From: Pseudoalteromonas rhizosphaerae
GTDB taxonomy: Bacteria > Pseudomonadota > Gammaproteobacteria > Enterobacterales > Alteromonadaceae
NCBI RefSeq assembly: GCF_902498845.1
Contig: NZ_CABVLM010000003.1
Location: 62,001 to 126,000 of the forward strand
Reading direction: 5' to 3'
Length of the DNA: 64,000 bases
The translations under genes and the position numbers were made by a program. Shown piece after piece: positions 9,464-18,533 of the stretch. Under the pieces are notes generated by a model that was given only the letters and a program-made list of their open reading frames with translations, was not told where the DNA came from and ran no database searches. Each line of letters begins with the position of its first letter. Positions within the stretch are counted from its first letter, which is position 1.

Positions 9464-10450
9464 CTATTTAACAATCGCTTTAACTGTCTCTTCATTTATT
9501 AGCTGATTTATACTGCCTTTAATAACCACAGTTGCTGATATTTTATCTTGAATGGCTTGGCGGTTCGGATCCCAATAAACTTGTAAAAAACCTAGTAACC
9601 CAGTTGCAAACCCTGCGCCGTAGCCACCGTATCGGCCAAACGCATCCCATAAACTTAAATCTTCGCCACTAAGTGCGACAACTCGGATATTGCATACTTT
9701 TTTACCCGGTGTTTGGCCACGCCAAAGCAGCGAAAATAATGTAAAATATACAGCAGCCCAACCAAAGCCAAGACCTAAATCTTGAATGATTCCTTTGCCC
9801 CACTGTAAAATACTATTCACAGGTGCAGCTTTAACAGGTGCGTCTTCAGGTGCAGAAGTCTGCTCATCAGCTTCAACCATTACTTTCAATAATAATCGGG
9901 CAACCTGATCGTTATCAGATTCATCTATTTCAGCCAATTGTGGCACTTGAGTAACTAAATTAGCAAGCGCATTGCTTTGACAAGCCTGATCGCAATTTTG
10001 ACTTGGTGCTGTTTGCATTAAATAAGTATTTATCTGTTGTTTTTCCTCTGCATTTAATGGTGTTTCGCGTTTAATTCTTATCCCTTGAATCGCAGTATCA
10101 TCCTCAAAAAAATCGATTGCGATTGCAAGCACTGAGAGTGAACTTATAAATAATATACTGGCAGCAGTTATTTTTAATACTCTTCGCCAAACAGTCGACA
10201 TTGTTGGTAAGTATTTTTGCGCTGTGCCTTTATAAAAAGCCATTGCAGCTACAAATGCGATTACAGCAGCACTGATCTTAGCCGCGAGAAAAATTAGCGC
10301 TACATCGATTACCATCGCGAGCGCGCGGCGAGTCGGTGAAGCAAGTGGCAGTCCCAATAATGCTTGATCTATTTTAAATGCATAGGGCGTAATAACTTCC
10401 TTAGTTTCAGCAGCTGTTAATGCTAATTGTTCTATTTGTTTCGCTTTCAT
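9464..10450 (-). CDS. RDD family membrane protein
   Basis: 328 residues. The RDD domain is split. The first helix with the arginine motif (PTRRALAMVIDVALIF, about 39-54) and a second helix come early. The last part has W-R-G-Q-T-P-G-K-K (about 245-253), typical of RDD proteins, then D-x-x-x-R-Y and a final helix ending Q-D-K. Between them is a soluble insert of about 130 residues (about 120-220) with two close cysteines (CDQAC), probably periplasmic. RDD proteins are poorly understood; some act in ion exchange. Transcribed toward the hairpin at 9389. Confidence 0.85.
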   Translation of the reverse strand: MKAKQIEQLALTAAETKEVITPYAFKIDQALLGLPLASPTRRALAMVIDVALIFLAAKISAAVIAFVAAMAFYKGTAQKYLPTMSTVWRRVLKITAASILFISSLSVLAIAIDFFEDDTAIQGIRIKRETPLNAEEKQQINTYLMQTAPSQNCDQACQSNALANLVTQVPQLAEIDESDNDQVARLLLKVMVEADEQTSAPEDAPVKAAPVNSILQWGKGIIQDLGLGFGWAAVYFTLFSLLWRGQTPGKKVCNIRVVALSGEDLSLWDAFGRYGGYGAGFATGLLGFLQVYWDPNRQAIQDKISATVVIKGSINQLINEETVKAIVK

Positions 10451-10517
10451 TTACGCCTTTGTCCTTAAAATTAAATAGGTATCTTTATTTAGATTGTTAT
10501 TGAGAGCAGCCTATAGC

Positions 10518-11234
10518 TCAAACCATCAAAGCTAGATTATCTATAAATGGTTTATTTTCTTCATTTATCACACGAATTATTTCTTTGTGTAAACGTTTTT
10601 TGTGCTCAGCAAAAATGGCGCGCTTTTTATCAAATGTAGCGGCAAACGCCATTGCGTCCGCTAATAGGCTATCTTGGTCTGTTGAGGCTTTTTCTATAAC
10701 GTGATCAATTGCAAGTTCTGCTCCAGAGACGCGACGCCCTGTCAGTTTCATTTCGTTAAAGCGATAGTAAGGGATCGCTTTTTTCACAAAAGCAATCATG
10801 CCGGGTAAAAATGGGATCGATAAATCCACTTCAGGGAAGCAAAAAAAGCCGCGATCGCCGCGCATAAATCTAAAGTCACACGCGCACGCTAAAATTGCAC
10901 CGTTACCAAAAGCATGACCATTAATGGCAGCGATCACTGGCATAGGAAAAAGCAGTAAGGTTTTAAATACATCGTCCATATCGTACATAAAACCACGTAT
11001 TTCATCGGCCTTTTTTGCTTGCATAGCAGGTAACAACCAATCAGTATCAATGCCTAAACTCCAACACTTATCATCATTTGAGGTGATCACTAGCGCTTTG
11101 TGGTTTTGGTTTTCAACAACCTCTGCTAACGCTTGTTTTAGTTGATGTGCAAAATGTGGATTTTGGCGGTTTTCGCCGTTTGTTAAGGTTAAAACCGCAA
11201 CTGTATTGTGGGTGGCTAACGTCATCATTGTCAT
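10518..11234 (-). CDS. Enoyl-CoA hydratase/isomerase family protein
   Basis: Crotonase-fold protein, 238 residues from the ATG at 11234, which follows AAAGG at good spacing; an in-frame ATG at 11249 gives five more residues but has no ribosome-binding site. The oxyanion region A-A-I-N-G-H-A-F-G-N-G (about 96-106) and D-F-R-F-M (about 115-119) are clear. The crotonase catalytic glutamates are not obvious: F-P-E-V-D-L-S gives one candidate. This fits an isomerase or a divergent acyl-CoA enzyme of unknown substrate. Similar single genes occur widely in marine gammaproteobacteria. Confidence 0.85.
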   Translation of the reverse strand: MTMMTLATHNTVAVLTLTNGENRQNPHFAHQLKQALAEVVENQNHKALVITSNDDKCWSLGIDTDWLLPAMQAKKADEIRGFMYDMDDVFKTLLLFPMPVIAAINGHAFGNGAILACACDFRFMRGDRGFFCFPEVDLSIPFLPGMIAFVKKAIPYYRFNEMKLTGRRVSGAELAIDHVIEKASTDQDSLLADAMAFAATFDKKRAIFAEHKKRLHKEIIRVINEENKPFIDNLALMV

Positions 11235-11409
11235 CAGGAGGCCTTTCATTGTAGAGAGTCACGGTGCGCACTTTGTATTATTTTTTTACAACGTGATAAA
11301 TAAGTTAAATATATAATGCCATGCTTAGCGCTTAAATAACTAGAATAACTGTTTAAAAAATAAGTATTACTATTAATCTTGTGTTCTTTGTTATGAATAA
11401 TCTAAAATT

Positions 11410-11571
11410 ATACCAATCGTGTTAAGTTACTGACCATTTATAGCGACAGATAAATGGAGTGATAGCAAGGCATAAATTTTGACATGTAGTTGTTCTACAT
11501 GAAAAATTTATAACGCAGTTAGCGCTTTATTTAGCTCGCTAGAATGGTTAAATATTTAAGTCGATTGGTAT
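11410..11571 (-). mobile_element. 162-bp MITE-like element, copy 2 (inverted)
   Basis: Reverse-complement copy of the element at 960-1121, same length and terminal repeats ATACCAATC/GATTGGTAT. The interior hairpin is perfect here: CATGTAG TTGTT CTACATG at about 11483-11501. It lies between the enoyl-CoA hydratase gene and the SDR gene, so it could carry or change promoter signals for either. The rest of 11235-11644 is AT-rich with no other feature seen. Confidence 0.82.
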
Positions 11572-11644
11572 TATACAAGTAACGATCCATAACAATGGTT
11601 ACAACATACTTTGGCTATTTGCTAGGGCTATCAAAGGAGAATGT

Positions 11645-12295
11645 ATGAGTAATGTAGCTATTGTTATCGGTGCAACTGGCTTAGTGGGCAGTCACTTAGT
11701 TGAAGAATTAATTATGGCAACTCATATCAGTAAAGTTATCACCCTAACGCGTCGTCCTATTAGTTATAACAGTGACAAAGTCGTTAATCATGCAGTGGAC
11801 TTTAACCATTTAGCTCAACACGCTGCGCTTTTTAAAGCGGATATATTATTTTCATGTTTAGGCACCACCAAAAAAGCAGCTGGCTCTATTGCCGCTCAGC
11901 GTAAGGTTGATTTTTATTATCAGTTAAAAGTCGCTGAACTTGCTGCAAAACACGAAGTACACCATTACTTGCTAGTATCCTCCAGTGGTGCAAATGCCAA
12001 TAGTGGTAACGCATATTTACAAATGAAAGGTGAACTTGAAAATACTGTCAAAGAACTGCCATTTAAGCGTATTAGTATTATTCAGCCATCGTTATTACTT
12101 GGCGAGCGTAATAACGAATTTCGTATTGGTGAAAAGCTTGGCAGTGTATTGTTACCAATTTTATGTATGCTACCTGGTTTAAGAAAGTATCGCCCTATCA
12201 CGGGCAAACAAGTCGCCATAAAAATGTGCGCGCTTAGTACTAAACCGAGTGTGGGAGTTGAGTATTTTAAATTAGATGAGCTGTTTTATACATAA
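11645..12295 (+). CDS. Atypical SDR, NAD(P)-binding oxidoreductase (HTATIP2/TIP30-like)
   Basis: 216-residue Rossmann-fold protein. The N terminus carries the dinucleotide loop I-G-A-T-G-L-V-G at about residues 8-15, and R-R-P at 37-39 may read the NADP phosphate. S-C-L-G-T-T-K-K (about 72-79) and V-S-S-S-G-A-N-A (about 113-120) are typical of the HTATIP2-like atypical SDRs, which lack the classical YxxxK. Substrate unknown. AAAGGAG sits well before the ATG. Single gene between the MITE and the lipoprotein pair. Confidence 0.85.
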   Translation: MSNVAIVIGATGLVGSHLVEELIMATHISKVITLTRRPISYNSDKVVNHAVDFNHLAQHAALFKADILFSCLGTTKKAAGSIAAQRKVDFYYQLKVAELAAKHEVHHYLLVSSSGANANSGNAYLQMKGELENTVKELPFKRISIIQPSLLLGERNNEFRIGEKLGSVLLPILCMLPGLRKYRPITGKQVAIKMCALSTKPSVGVEYFKLDELFYT

Positions 12296-12493
12296 AGTAC
12301 ATTGTCGCATGTGATAATTTCAAGCTAAGTTAGCGTTTATATGAAAAACATGGATGTCACTGTTATCTCTCAAACCACTAAAGTAAAAACCAAGCTTTAC
12401 AAATATTTACAAACCAATGATTAACAATATTTACATCTGTAATTATTAAATATATATTTAGTATCCGTAAAACTACCCCTAAAAATTATATAC

Positions 12494-13081
12494 ATGGTGT
12501 TTATTTTGAAATTACTAACAAATTTGTTTTTCTTATTTTCAGTGCTTGCTTTAAGTGGCTGCGCCCATCAGATAAGCCTAAACCCTGATACAGAGAATCT
12601 TAAAGTTACAGAGCGTAAGTCTACATCAGTTGTAGGATATTACATCTCTGAAGATAATATTAAAAAACAAGTGAAAACACCCGGTGGTGGCGGTGATAAG
12701 GTGAGCTACAAACCTTATAAAGATACAGAAGCAGCTTTATATACGGTACTATCAAATAAATTTGATAACGTCTATCGTCTTGAATCATTGACTGATAGTG
12801 AGTTTTTAAAAAACAAAAATATAAAATATATATTTGTTCCAACCGTAACAACAAATTCTAGTTCTGATAGTGTATTCACATGGCCTCCAACAGAGTTTAC
12901 ATTCACATTAAATTGCAAAACACTCGATAGCGAAGGGAATGTTGCATGGAAAAGTGAAGTTAATGGTGTTGGCAAAGCTGAATTTGATGAATTTAAAAAT
13001 GACTTTTCCTTATCAGCAAAGCGCGCAACTGAAGAAGCATTTAATGAGCTAGTTGCAGAACTAGACAAATCAAATTTATAA
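12494..13081 (+). CDS. Predicted lipoprotein, first of a pair
   Basis: 195 residues with a lipoprotein signal (hydrophobic helix then lipobox L-S-G-C, about 20-23). The mature part is a mixed alpha/beta domain of about 170 residues with no family I recognise. The ATG at 12494 lacks a ribosome-binding site; TTG at 12506 would start M-K-L-L-T-N, a more usual signal, and is an alternative. Only 10 bp separate it from the next lipoprotein gene, whose signal peptide shares the V-L-A-L-S core. The pair looks richer in A+T than the backbone genes, by eye. Confidence 0.75.
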   Translation: MVFILKLLTNLFFLFSVLALSGCAHQISLNPDTENLKVTERKSTSVVGYYISEDNIKKQVKTPGGGGDKVSYKPYKDTEAALYTVLSNKFDNVYRLESLTDSEFLKNKNIKYIFVPTVTTNSSSDSVFTWPPTEFTFTLNCKTLDSEGNVAWKSEVNGVGKAEFDEFKNDFSLSAKRATEEAFNELVAELDKSNL

Positions 13082-13091
13082 GGGAATAACA

Positions 13092-13646
13092 ATGAAATAT
13101 AAAAGTTTATTAACTCTAATTACAGTGCTTGCTTTGAGCGCATGTACAATTCAAGTTCCCCCGTATCGCGCAGATATTAGTAATGTATCAAAATTAAAAG
13201 AGATTCCAAACGAATCTGTATCTGTATCTGTAGGTAAAATTAAATCAGAAAAAAACCTAAATAAAATATCACTTCGAGGCTCTCCTCTGGTTTCATCTGT
13301 TGGCGATAGTTATGGCGAGTATATCGAAAATGCCTTACTGCAAGAACTGAAGCTAGCCAAATTATGGTCAGGTGTTGCCAAAAAGCAGGTTTCAGGCAGT
13401 CTAGTTGATCACGATATTGATGTAACAGGTTTCTCAGAAGGTGATGCATTTATAAAAGTCAATTTTGTTGTTTCAGAAGGTAATGTTAATTTATTTGAAA
13501 AAACAATATCAGCGGAGCATACTTTCGACTCATCTTTTATGGGTGCAATTGCAATCCCGAATGGACAACAGAGCTATGTAGAATTGGTGCAAAAGCTGCT
13601 TAAAAATTTATATTCTGATAAAGATTTTATAGAGGCAATAAAATAG
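13092..13646 (+). CDS. Predicted lipoprotein, second of a pair
   Basis: 184 residues; signal peptide with lipobox L-S-A-C (about 15-18), then a domain of about 165 residues with alternating strands, no recognised family. AAGGGAATAACA precedes the ATG. Co-transcribed with the preceding lipoprotein (10-bp gap); the two mature parts are of similar size but not clearly homologous by eye. Small paired outer-membrane lipoproteins often work in one complex, an inference only. The operon ends at the hairpin at 13717-13742. Confidence 0.77.
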   Translation: MKYKSLLTLITVLALSACTIQVPPYRADISNVSKLKEIPNESVSVSVGKIKSEKNLNKISLRGSPLVSSVGDSYGEYIENALLQELKLAKLWSGVAKKQVSGSLVDHDIDVTGFSEGDAFIKVNFVVSEGNVNLFEKTISAEHTFDSSFMGAIAIPNGQQSYVELVQKLLKNLYSDKDFIEAIK

Positions 13647-13716
13647 AATATCTCTTATTTTATACGTTTTAAGACAAGTTATTCTATCACTGTGATTGAA
13701 TTAATAGCTTCTACAC

Positions 13717-13742
13717 AAAAAGCCAGCGAATGCTGGCTTTTT
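13717..13742. terminator. Bidirectional intrinsic terminator
   Basis: AAAAAGCCAGC, loop gaat, GCTGGCTTTTT. The six-pair GC-rich stem is flanked by an A-run and a T-run, so it can stop both the rightward lipoprotein operon and the leftward tricorn-type protease gene that ends at 13760. Confidence 0.88.
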
Positions 13743-13759
13743 GATTAACGCCTATTTAA

Positions 13760-16700
13760 TTATTTACCAAACTCTGTTGGAGCTGGCGGCACAATCAAGG
13801 TTTTTTTCGGGTTTGCCTTAAGCTCTTTTAACAGCTCTTGTACGGCACGCTCAACCGACGGATCTTGCCCTGCTTGAATAAGCTCTGGACGGTCAATCAC
13901 TTCGATATCTGGGCTTACGCCTTCATTTTCGATGATCCAGTTACCGTCATTGTCGAGTATTCTAAAGGTGGCAGCAATAACTGAACCACCATCCACAAGC
14001 CCTGGGTTACCAGAGATACCTATTAACCCACCCCAAGTGCGAGTGCCAATTAGTTTACCCAAACCTGCTTGGCGGAAGTAATACGGTAGTGCGTCACCAC
14101 CTGAACTGGAGTAGCCGTTGATCAGCATGGCTTTTGGTCCATCATGGGCAAACTGTGGTGTTTTAGTTGGCTCAACGCCACGGCGCTTCCAGTAGTTAAG
14201 CGGTTTACGTGCCAGCCAAGTGATCATATGCTCTGGGATAAAACCACCGCCATTGTAGCGATCATCTATGATCATTGCTTCTTTGCTAGTTTGCGGTAAA
14301 AAGTTTTTAAATAACGAACGATTACCTTCGTAATGTGTGTTTGGCAAATGTACATAACCAATACGACCGTCGGATAGTTTATTTACATATTCAGCACGGC
14401 TATGCGTCCATTGTAAATAACGTAAGCCGGTTTCACTTGCGATTGGTTTAACTGTTACCTTCCAACTTTTTTTCAGGCTCGGGGATTTACTAAGCAATAA
14501 CTCAACCGATTTACCTTGGGTGTTTTCAAGTAATTCATAAAAGTTAACCACATCTTTTACTGAACGACCATTTACCTCAACAATATAATCACCAACGCTT
14601 GCGTTAACGCCCGGCTCGTTGAGTGGTGAGCGGAAGTTCTCGTGCCAGTTTTCGCCTTTAAAGATATTTTCGATTTTTACAAAACCGGATTTATGCGCGC
14701 TAATTTCTACGCCTAATAAACCATGCTGTAAACGTGTTGCAGTTGGCATATCGCCAGAGTTGACATAAATATGCCCGGAGTTAATCTCGCCGGCAATTTC
14801 GCTTAGCACATAGTCAAGGTCGGCGCGATGTGCGATTGCATCAGCCATTGGTTGGTAGCGTTTTAAAATAGCATCCCAATCTTGGCCGTGGTGATTTTCA
14901 TCGTAGAACCAATCACGTAATGTCCGCCAGCCTTCACGATACATTTGCGCCCACTCTGTTTGCGGGTCAATTTTTAGTATCATATTTTGCAAGTCTAACT
15001 GGGTGGCTTTTAAATCTTGCTCAGCGGCTGGCTTAATTACACTGTAATTATCACCTGAGCGAGCAATGATATGCTGCGCATTCGCTGATATTTTATAGCT
15101 ATTAACCCCCTTCGCTACGGTGGCAATTTCGCCATCGACGGCAATAGGTATTAATTTTAGCTCACCCGCAGAGAGTGTTAATACGCCATCTTTTACAGCA
15201 GTTAAAGCACTGTAATTTCCGGCCGGAGCATTTAGAGCGACAACGCGGTCCATAAAACCATCACTTTCAATATAAGTGCTTAGCGGTTTAGCTGACTTGT
15301 CATCGTCTTTATTCGCTTTCGAGTCAACAATACTTATTTCATCAGTCAGTGGCGCATTCAGCGGTTTAATTTTGCTATTGACAGCAACAGCATAAATTCG
15401 CGTGGCATTATTAAACATGTAGTCAAATTCATAACTACTAAAAGTTAAGTTAAAGTCGCGCTCTGAAGTAAAATACAATTGCTGACCATCAGGAGAAAAC
15501 GCAGGATTTCGTTCACTGCTCATATCGTCGGTCAGACGTGTAACTTGTTTGTCTGTTAAATTGTAATGCCATAATGAGGCATAACGATTTTCGTTATTTT
15601 TAACAAATACAACATCTTCACTATTAGGTGACCAAATATACGTAGTTAAGCCATCTTCTTCATACTTGGCGGTATCAATTTTATGCTGCTTGCCGGTTTT
15701 TATATCAAGCCACCATAAGGTGTGATTTAGATCTGCAAACAATAGCTTTTTGTTGTCCGGAGACCAAACAGGGTCAAAACGCCAAATAGTGCCATTAGTT
15801 GTCAGTTGTTTAACCTTGTTGTTATTAGCTCGGTCTTGGATATAAATTTCGTACTCACCACTTTCATCACTCATATACGCAATATATCGGCCATTTGGTG
15901 ACCACGAAGCGGCAATTTCACGCCCTTTAGGCGTATGGCTTAAATTGCGTGTTGGGCCATTTTTAACGGGTACTGAGAACAGCTCTCCGCGGGCACTAAA
16001 AACCACACGCTTACCATCATGGGATACATCCATCGAATCAATAAAGCCAGCCACATTTTTGCTATAAGGCATGGTATATTCACGATTTCCCTGTACGTTA
16101 ATAGTCAGCTTTTCTTCACGCTGCGTTGCATCGTCAAAACGGTATAAATAACCACCATTCTCATACACTATGGCATCTGGGCCTGCCGATGGCCAAAGCA
16201 CATCAAAATCCGTGTGATTGGTCACTTTTACTGGTGCTTTACCGTCTTGATGCTTATATAAGTTTAAAGTGTATGCTCTGTCTGAGACATAATAAATATT
16301 ATCATGCACCCAAGTAGGCTGCTGATCTGTGGCTTTATCGGTAGTTAACTGCGTAGACTTGTTGTGCTCTAAATCATAGATCCATACATCTTGTGCGCGG
16401 CCCCCTCGCGTGCGCTTCCAGGTACGAAACTCGCGATCAATTGGTGTATATACGTATTGCTTACCATCAGGCGATAACATGCCGCCACCCGTTTCAGGTA
16501 TGGCCAATGGCTGCTCTAAGCCACCATCGGCAGGCACCATGTAAGGACGTCCCACACGCTTACCATAAGGTGTACGGTTTGCTCGAAACACTATATGTTT
16601 ACCATCAGGCGTCCAATCAAGGACACGATAATCATAGCCACCACGAGGCGGCATCACACCAACATCGTTATAGTAAGTCAGCTGTTTTAGATCACTGCCA

Positions 16701-17011
16701 TCGCGATTCATTACATATATTTGGCGGCTACCATTGTACTGTGCTGAAAAAGCGATTCTTTTCCCATCTGGAGAAAACTTAGGGAATGTTTCAAAACCAA
16801 TGTGATCTGTTAAGCGCGTGCTTTTACCCGTTTTGATATTTGCTATATAAATATCACCGGCATAAACAAAAGTAACCGACTCTTTATGAATATCAGGAAA
16901 ACGTAATAATCGCGTATCTTGAGTATCATAAGCCGCGGCTATGGGTGAGAATGTAGGCGCAACCGCAATCGCTATTGCGGTTAAAAAAGTACGTAATTTC
17001 AACTTAACCAT
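13760..17011 (-). CDS. Tricorn-type S41 peptidase, exported
   Basis: 1083 residues. The signal peptide (about 1-27, ending A-A-A-Y) is followed by a long TolB/PD40-type beta-propeller region with repeated S-P-D-G-K/N-G-R motifs (about 35-570), a helical linker with W-R-T-L-R-D-W-F-Y (about 695-705), a PDZ domain (about 760-850) and a C-terminal S41 domain. S-S-S-G-G-D at 968-973 holds the likely nucleophile; E-I-N-S-G-H upstream and N-E-G near 1029-1031 match other tricorn positions. Probably a periplasmic peptidase. The ATG at 17011 abuts AAGG with no spacing; TTG at 17002 has better spacing, and both lie in or next to an 18-bp inverted repeat. Confidence 0.9.
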   Translation of the reverse strand: MVKLKLRTFLTAIAIAVAPTFSPIAAAYDTQDTRLLRFPDIHKESVTFVYAGDIYIANIKTGKSTRLTDHIGFETFPKFSPDGKRIAFSAQYNGSRQIYVMNRDGSDLKQLTYYNDVGVMPPRGGYDYRVLDWTPDGKHIVFRANRTPYGKRVGRPYMVPADGGLEQPLAIPETGGGMLSPDGKQYVYTPIDREFRTWKRTRGGRAQDVWIYDLEHNKSTQLTTDKATDQQPTWVHDNIYYVSDRAYTLNLYKHQDGKAPVKVTNHTDFDVLWPSAGPDAIVYENGGYLYRFDDATQREEKLTINVQGNREYTMPYSKNVAGFIDSMDVSHDGKRVVFSARGELFSVPVKNGPTRNLSHTPKGREIAASWSPNGRYIAYMSDESGEYEIYIQDRANNNKVKQLTTNGTIWRFDPVWSPDNKKLLFADLNHTLWWLDIKTGKQHKIDTAKYEEDGLTTYIWSPNSEDVVFVKNNENRYASLWHYNLTDKQVTRLTDDMSSERNPAFSPDGQQLYFTSERDFNLTFSSYEFDYMFNNATRIYAVAVNSKIKPLNAPLTDEISIVDSKANKDDDKSAKPLSTYIESDGFMDRVVALNAPAGNYSALTAVKDGVLTLSAGELKLIPIAVDGEIATVAKGVNSYKISANAQHIIARSGDNYSVIKPAAEQDLKATQLDLQNMILKIDPQTEWAQMYREGWRTLRDWFYDENHHGQDWDAILKRYQPMADAIAHRADLDYVLSEIAGEINSGHIYVNSGDMPTATRLQHGLLGVEISAHKSGFVKIENIFKGENWHENFRSPLNEPGVNASVGDYIVEVNGRSVKDVVNFYELLENTQGKSVELLLSKSPSLKKSWKVTVKPIASETGLRYLQWTHSRAEYVNKLSDGRIGYVHLPNTHYEGNRSLFKNFLPQTSKEAMIIDDRYNGGGFIPEHMITWLARKPLNYWKRRGVEPTKTPQFAHDGPKAMLINGYSSSGGDALPYYFRQAGLGKLIGTRTWGGLIGISGNPGLVDGGSVIAATFRILDNDGNWIIENEGVSPDIEVIDRPELIQAGQDPSVERAVQELLKELKANPKKTLIVPPAPTEFGK

Positions 17012-17054
17012 CCTTATGTTGTTATTTTATATCATCATAACAACATAAGGATGG
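17008..17054 (-). promoter_or_regulatory. 18-bp perfect inverted repeat over the protease start
   Basis: Arms at 17008-17025 and 17037-17054 are perfectly complementary around an 11-base spacer. On the leftward mRNA the 3' arm contains AAGG and the ATG at 17011, so the hairpin would bury the translation start. No U-run follows, which argues against a terminator. A translational switch or a repressor operator are possible. Confidence 0.7.
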
Positions 17055-17176
17055 ATTGCAGCTTTGTTCGGCGAATAACTGTAACAGAGTGTAAATAACC
17101 TGAACAATATTTATAATCAGTGTCTTAGTAATTCTCTTAATCTGAGGTCAGGTTAAATAATACTCATGAGTAATAG

Positions 17177-17899
17177 TTATAGTCCTCCGACTTTAGGTAG
17201 CTGCCTTTTATCAATCACTTTAAAAGTAGTTAAATCAACAAGCATTGAAAACACTTCAGCATTGTCTATAAACAACATAAACAAATTGCCTTGCTCATTA
17301 ACAGCATGCTCAAGAATGCGGTCGTAGCCTGTGAGAACCTCGCTATAACCACTGCCATCAATTTTACTTAACGCAAAAGTGCTTTTATCTTCGTTGCTTA
17401 AAAGGCCGTCGTTATTTGTGTCGTTTTTAATAACATGATAGGCAATACCCGCCGCTTTTGACTGCGAATCAAATTCAGATAAATACAATGGAGAAATATC
17501 AGTAATCAACTGATCTGTCGTATCAAAAAGCCAATTTGCATAGTTTGTTTTACCATTGATAAACATCACATTTTTTGAGCGTGTTGGCTTGTATTTCGAA
17601 GAGAACATTGCAAGGACCTCCGATTCAGCTTGAATGCTTGCTTCAACCGTTAACTTTTCAGACTCTAGCTCTATATAATAAAAGTCCGTTTCTCCTACTC
17701 TTCGCGGGTAGCCCAAACGCCACTTTTCTTCTTCGTTTTTGTCATCGGCTAAATTTAATGCCGGTGGCTCAACGTCGTTATCATTAAATACTGTTGTAAC
17801 AAGTTGGACTGAAATTAACGCAGTAGCAATTAAAACCCCGACTAATAAAATAATTCCATTTAAGTTCCATACCCATTTAAAAAATTTATCTGAATTCAT
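17177..17899 (-). CDS. Single-pass membrane protein with EF-hand-like loop
   Basis: 240 residues, not recognised as a family. One N-terminal transmembrane helix (about 14-36) without a cleavage site is followed by a soluble domain of about 200 residues, probably periplasmic. Residues 160-171 read D-T-N-N-D-G-L-L-S-N-E-D, which fits a calcium-binding EF-hand loop (ligands at 1, 3, 5 and 12, Gly at 6). AGGGAAAGC precedes the ATG. It lies upstream of the tricorn-type protease on the same strand with a 165-bp gap that contains the inverted repeat, so co-transcription is uncertain. Confidence 0.75.
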   Translation of the reverse strand: MNSDKFFKWVWNLNGIILLVGVLIATALISVQLVTTVFNDNDVEPPALNLADDKNEEEKWRLGYPRRVGETDFYYIELESEKLTVEASIQAESEVLAMFSSKYKPTRSKNVMFINGKTNYANWLFDTTDQLITDISPLYLSEFDSQSKAAGIAYHVIKNDTNNDGLLSNEDKSTFALSKIDGSGYSEVLTGYDRILEHAVNEQGNLFMLFIDNAEVFSMLVDLTTFKVIDKRQLPKVGGL

Positions 17900-17986
17900 G
17901 CTTTCCCTACTTTAAAAAAAGTGATCAATTTATCTGAACATACGTATTATTGAGCTTATCTATAACACAAAGCTTTGCGATAAAAA

Positions 17987-18499
17987 ATGAAAACAAACCC
18001 TACAACTAGTTTGCTCTTACTATCAGGTTCCGGCGATTTAACTCTGCACTGGCAAATAGTTAATGACTCAGTAATGGGCGGTTTATCGACCAGCCAAGCT
18101 TATGAGAAGGATAATAGCTTAATTTTTACAGGCAACGTTTCTCTTGAAAATAATGGAGGCTTTGCTTCAATACGCACAACAATAAACACTAATAAAGAAA
18201 ACGCCAATCTCATATCTTTACGGTTCAAAGGAGATGGTAAAACGTATCAACTTCGCTTAAGAACGAGTCAGTACCTAGACGGACCAGCGTATACAACCTC
18301 ATTTGAAACGATAAAAGATCAATGGCAAGTCGTTACATTCTCACCAACTGACTTTAGTCTCACTTACCGTGGTAAAACCTTAGAGCAGCAACCAGAGTTA
18401 ACGTTTAAAGATGTACAACAATTGGGCCTTATGATCGCCAAAAAGCAGCAAGGTAATTTTAAACTTGAATTAGCGCATATTAACTTTGAGCTTAAATAG
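17987..18499 (+). CDS. CIA30 family protein
   Basis: 170 residues with the CIA30 (NDUFAF1-like) jelly-roll pattern: W-x-I-V-N-D-S-V-M-G-G-L-S near the N terminus (about 22-34), then F-x-G-N-V-S-L-E-N-N-G-G-F-A-S (about 48-62), G-D-G-K-T-Y and the final D-V-Q-Q-L-G-L-M-I. In eukaryotes the family helps complex I assembly; bacterial members have no proven role and may bind carbohydrate through the galactose-binding-like fold. No signal peptide. A weak ribosome-binding site precedes the ATG. Confidence 0.88.
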   Translation: MKTNPTTSLLLLSGSGDLTLHWQIVNDSVMGGLSTSQAYEKDNSLIFTGNVSLENNGGFASIRTTINTNKENANLISLRFKGDGKTYQLRLRTSQYLDGPAYTTSFETIKDQWQVVTFSPTDFSLTYRGKTLEQQPELTFKDVQQLGLMIAKKQQGNFKLELAHINFELK

Positions 18500-18533
18500 C
18501 GTAAATTAAGCTGCTATATTGGAAATATTAAAA

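Noticed and set aside
12341-12424. Possible 27-codon gene upstream of the lipoprotein pair
   Set aside because: ATG with no ribosome-binding site and no recognisable features; too short to support.
16126-16782. Rightward frames antisense to the tricorn-type protease
   Set aside because: Composition rich in His, Gln and Tyr typical of antisense shadows; the opposite strand codes a complete propeller domain.
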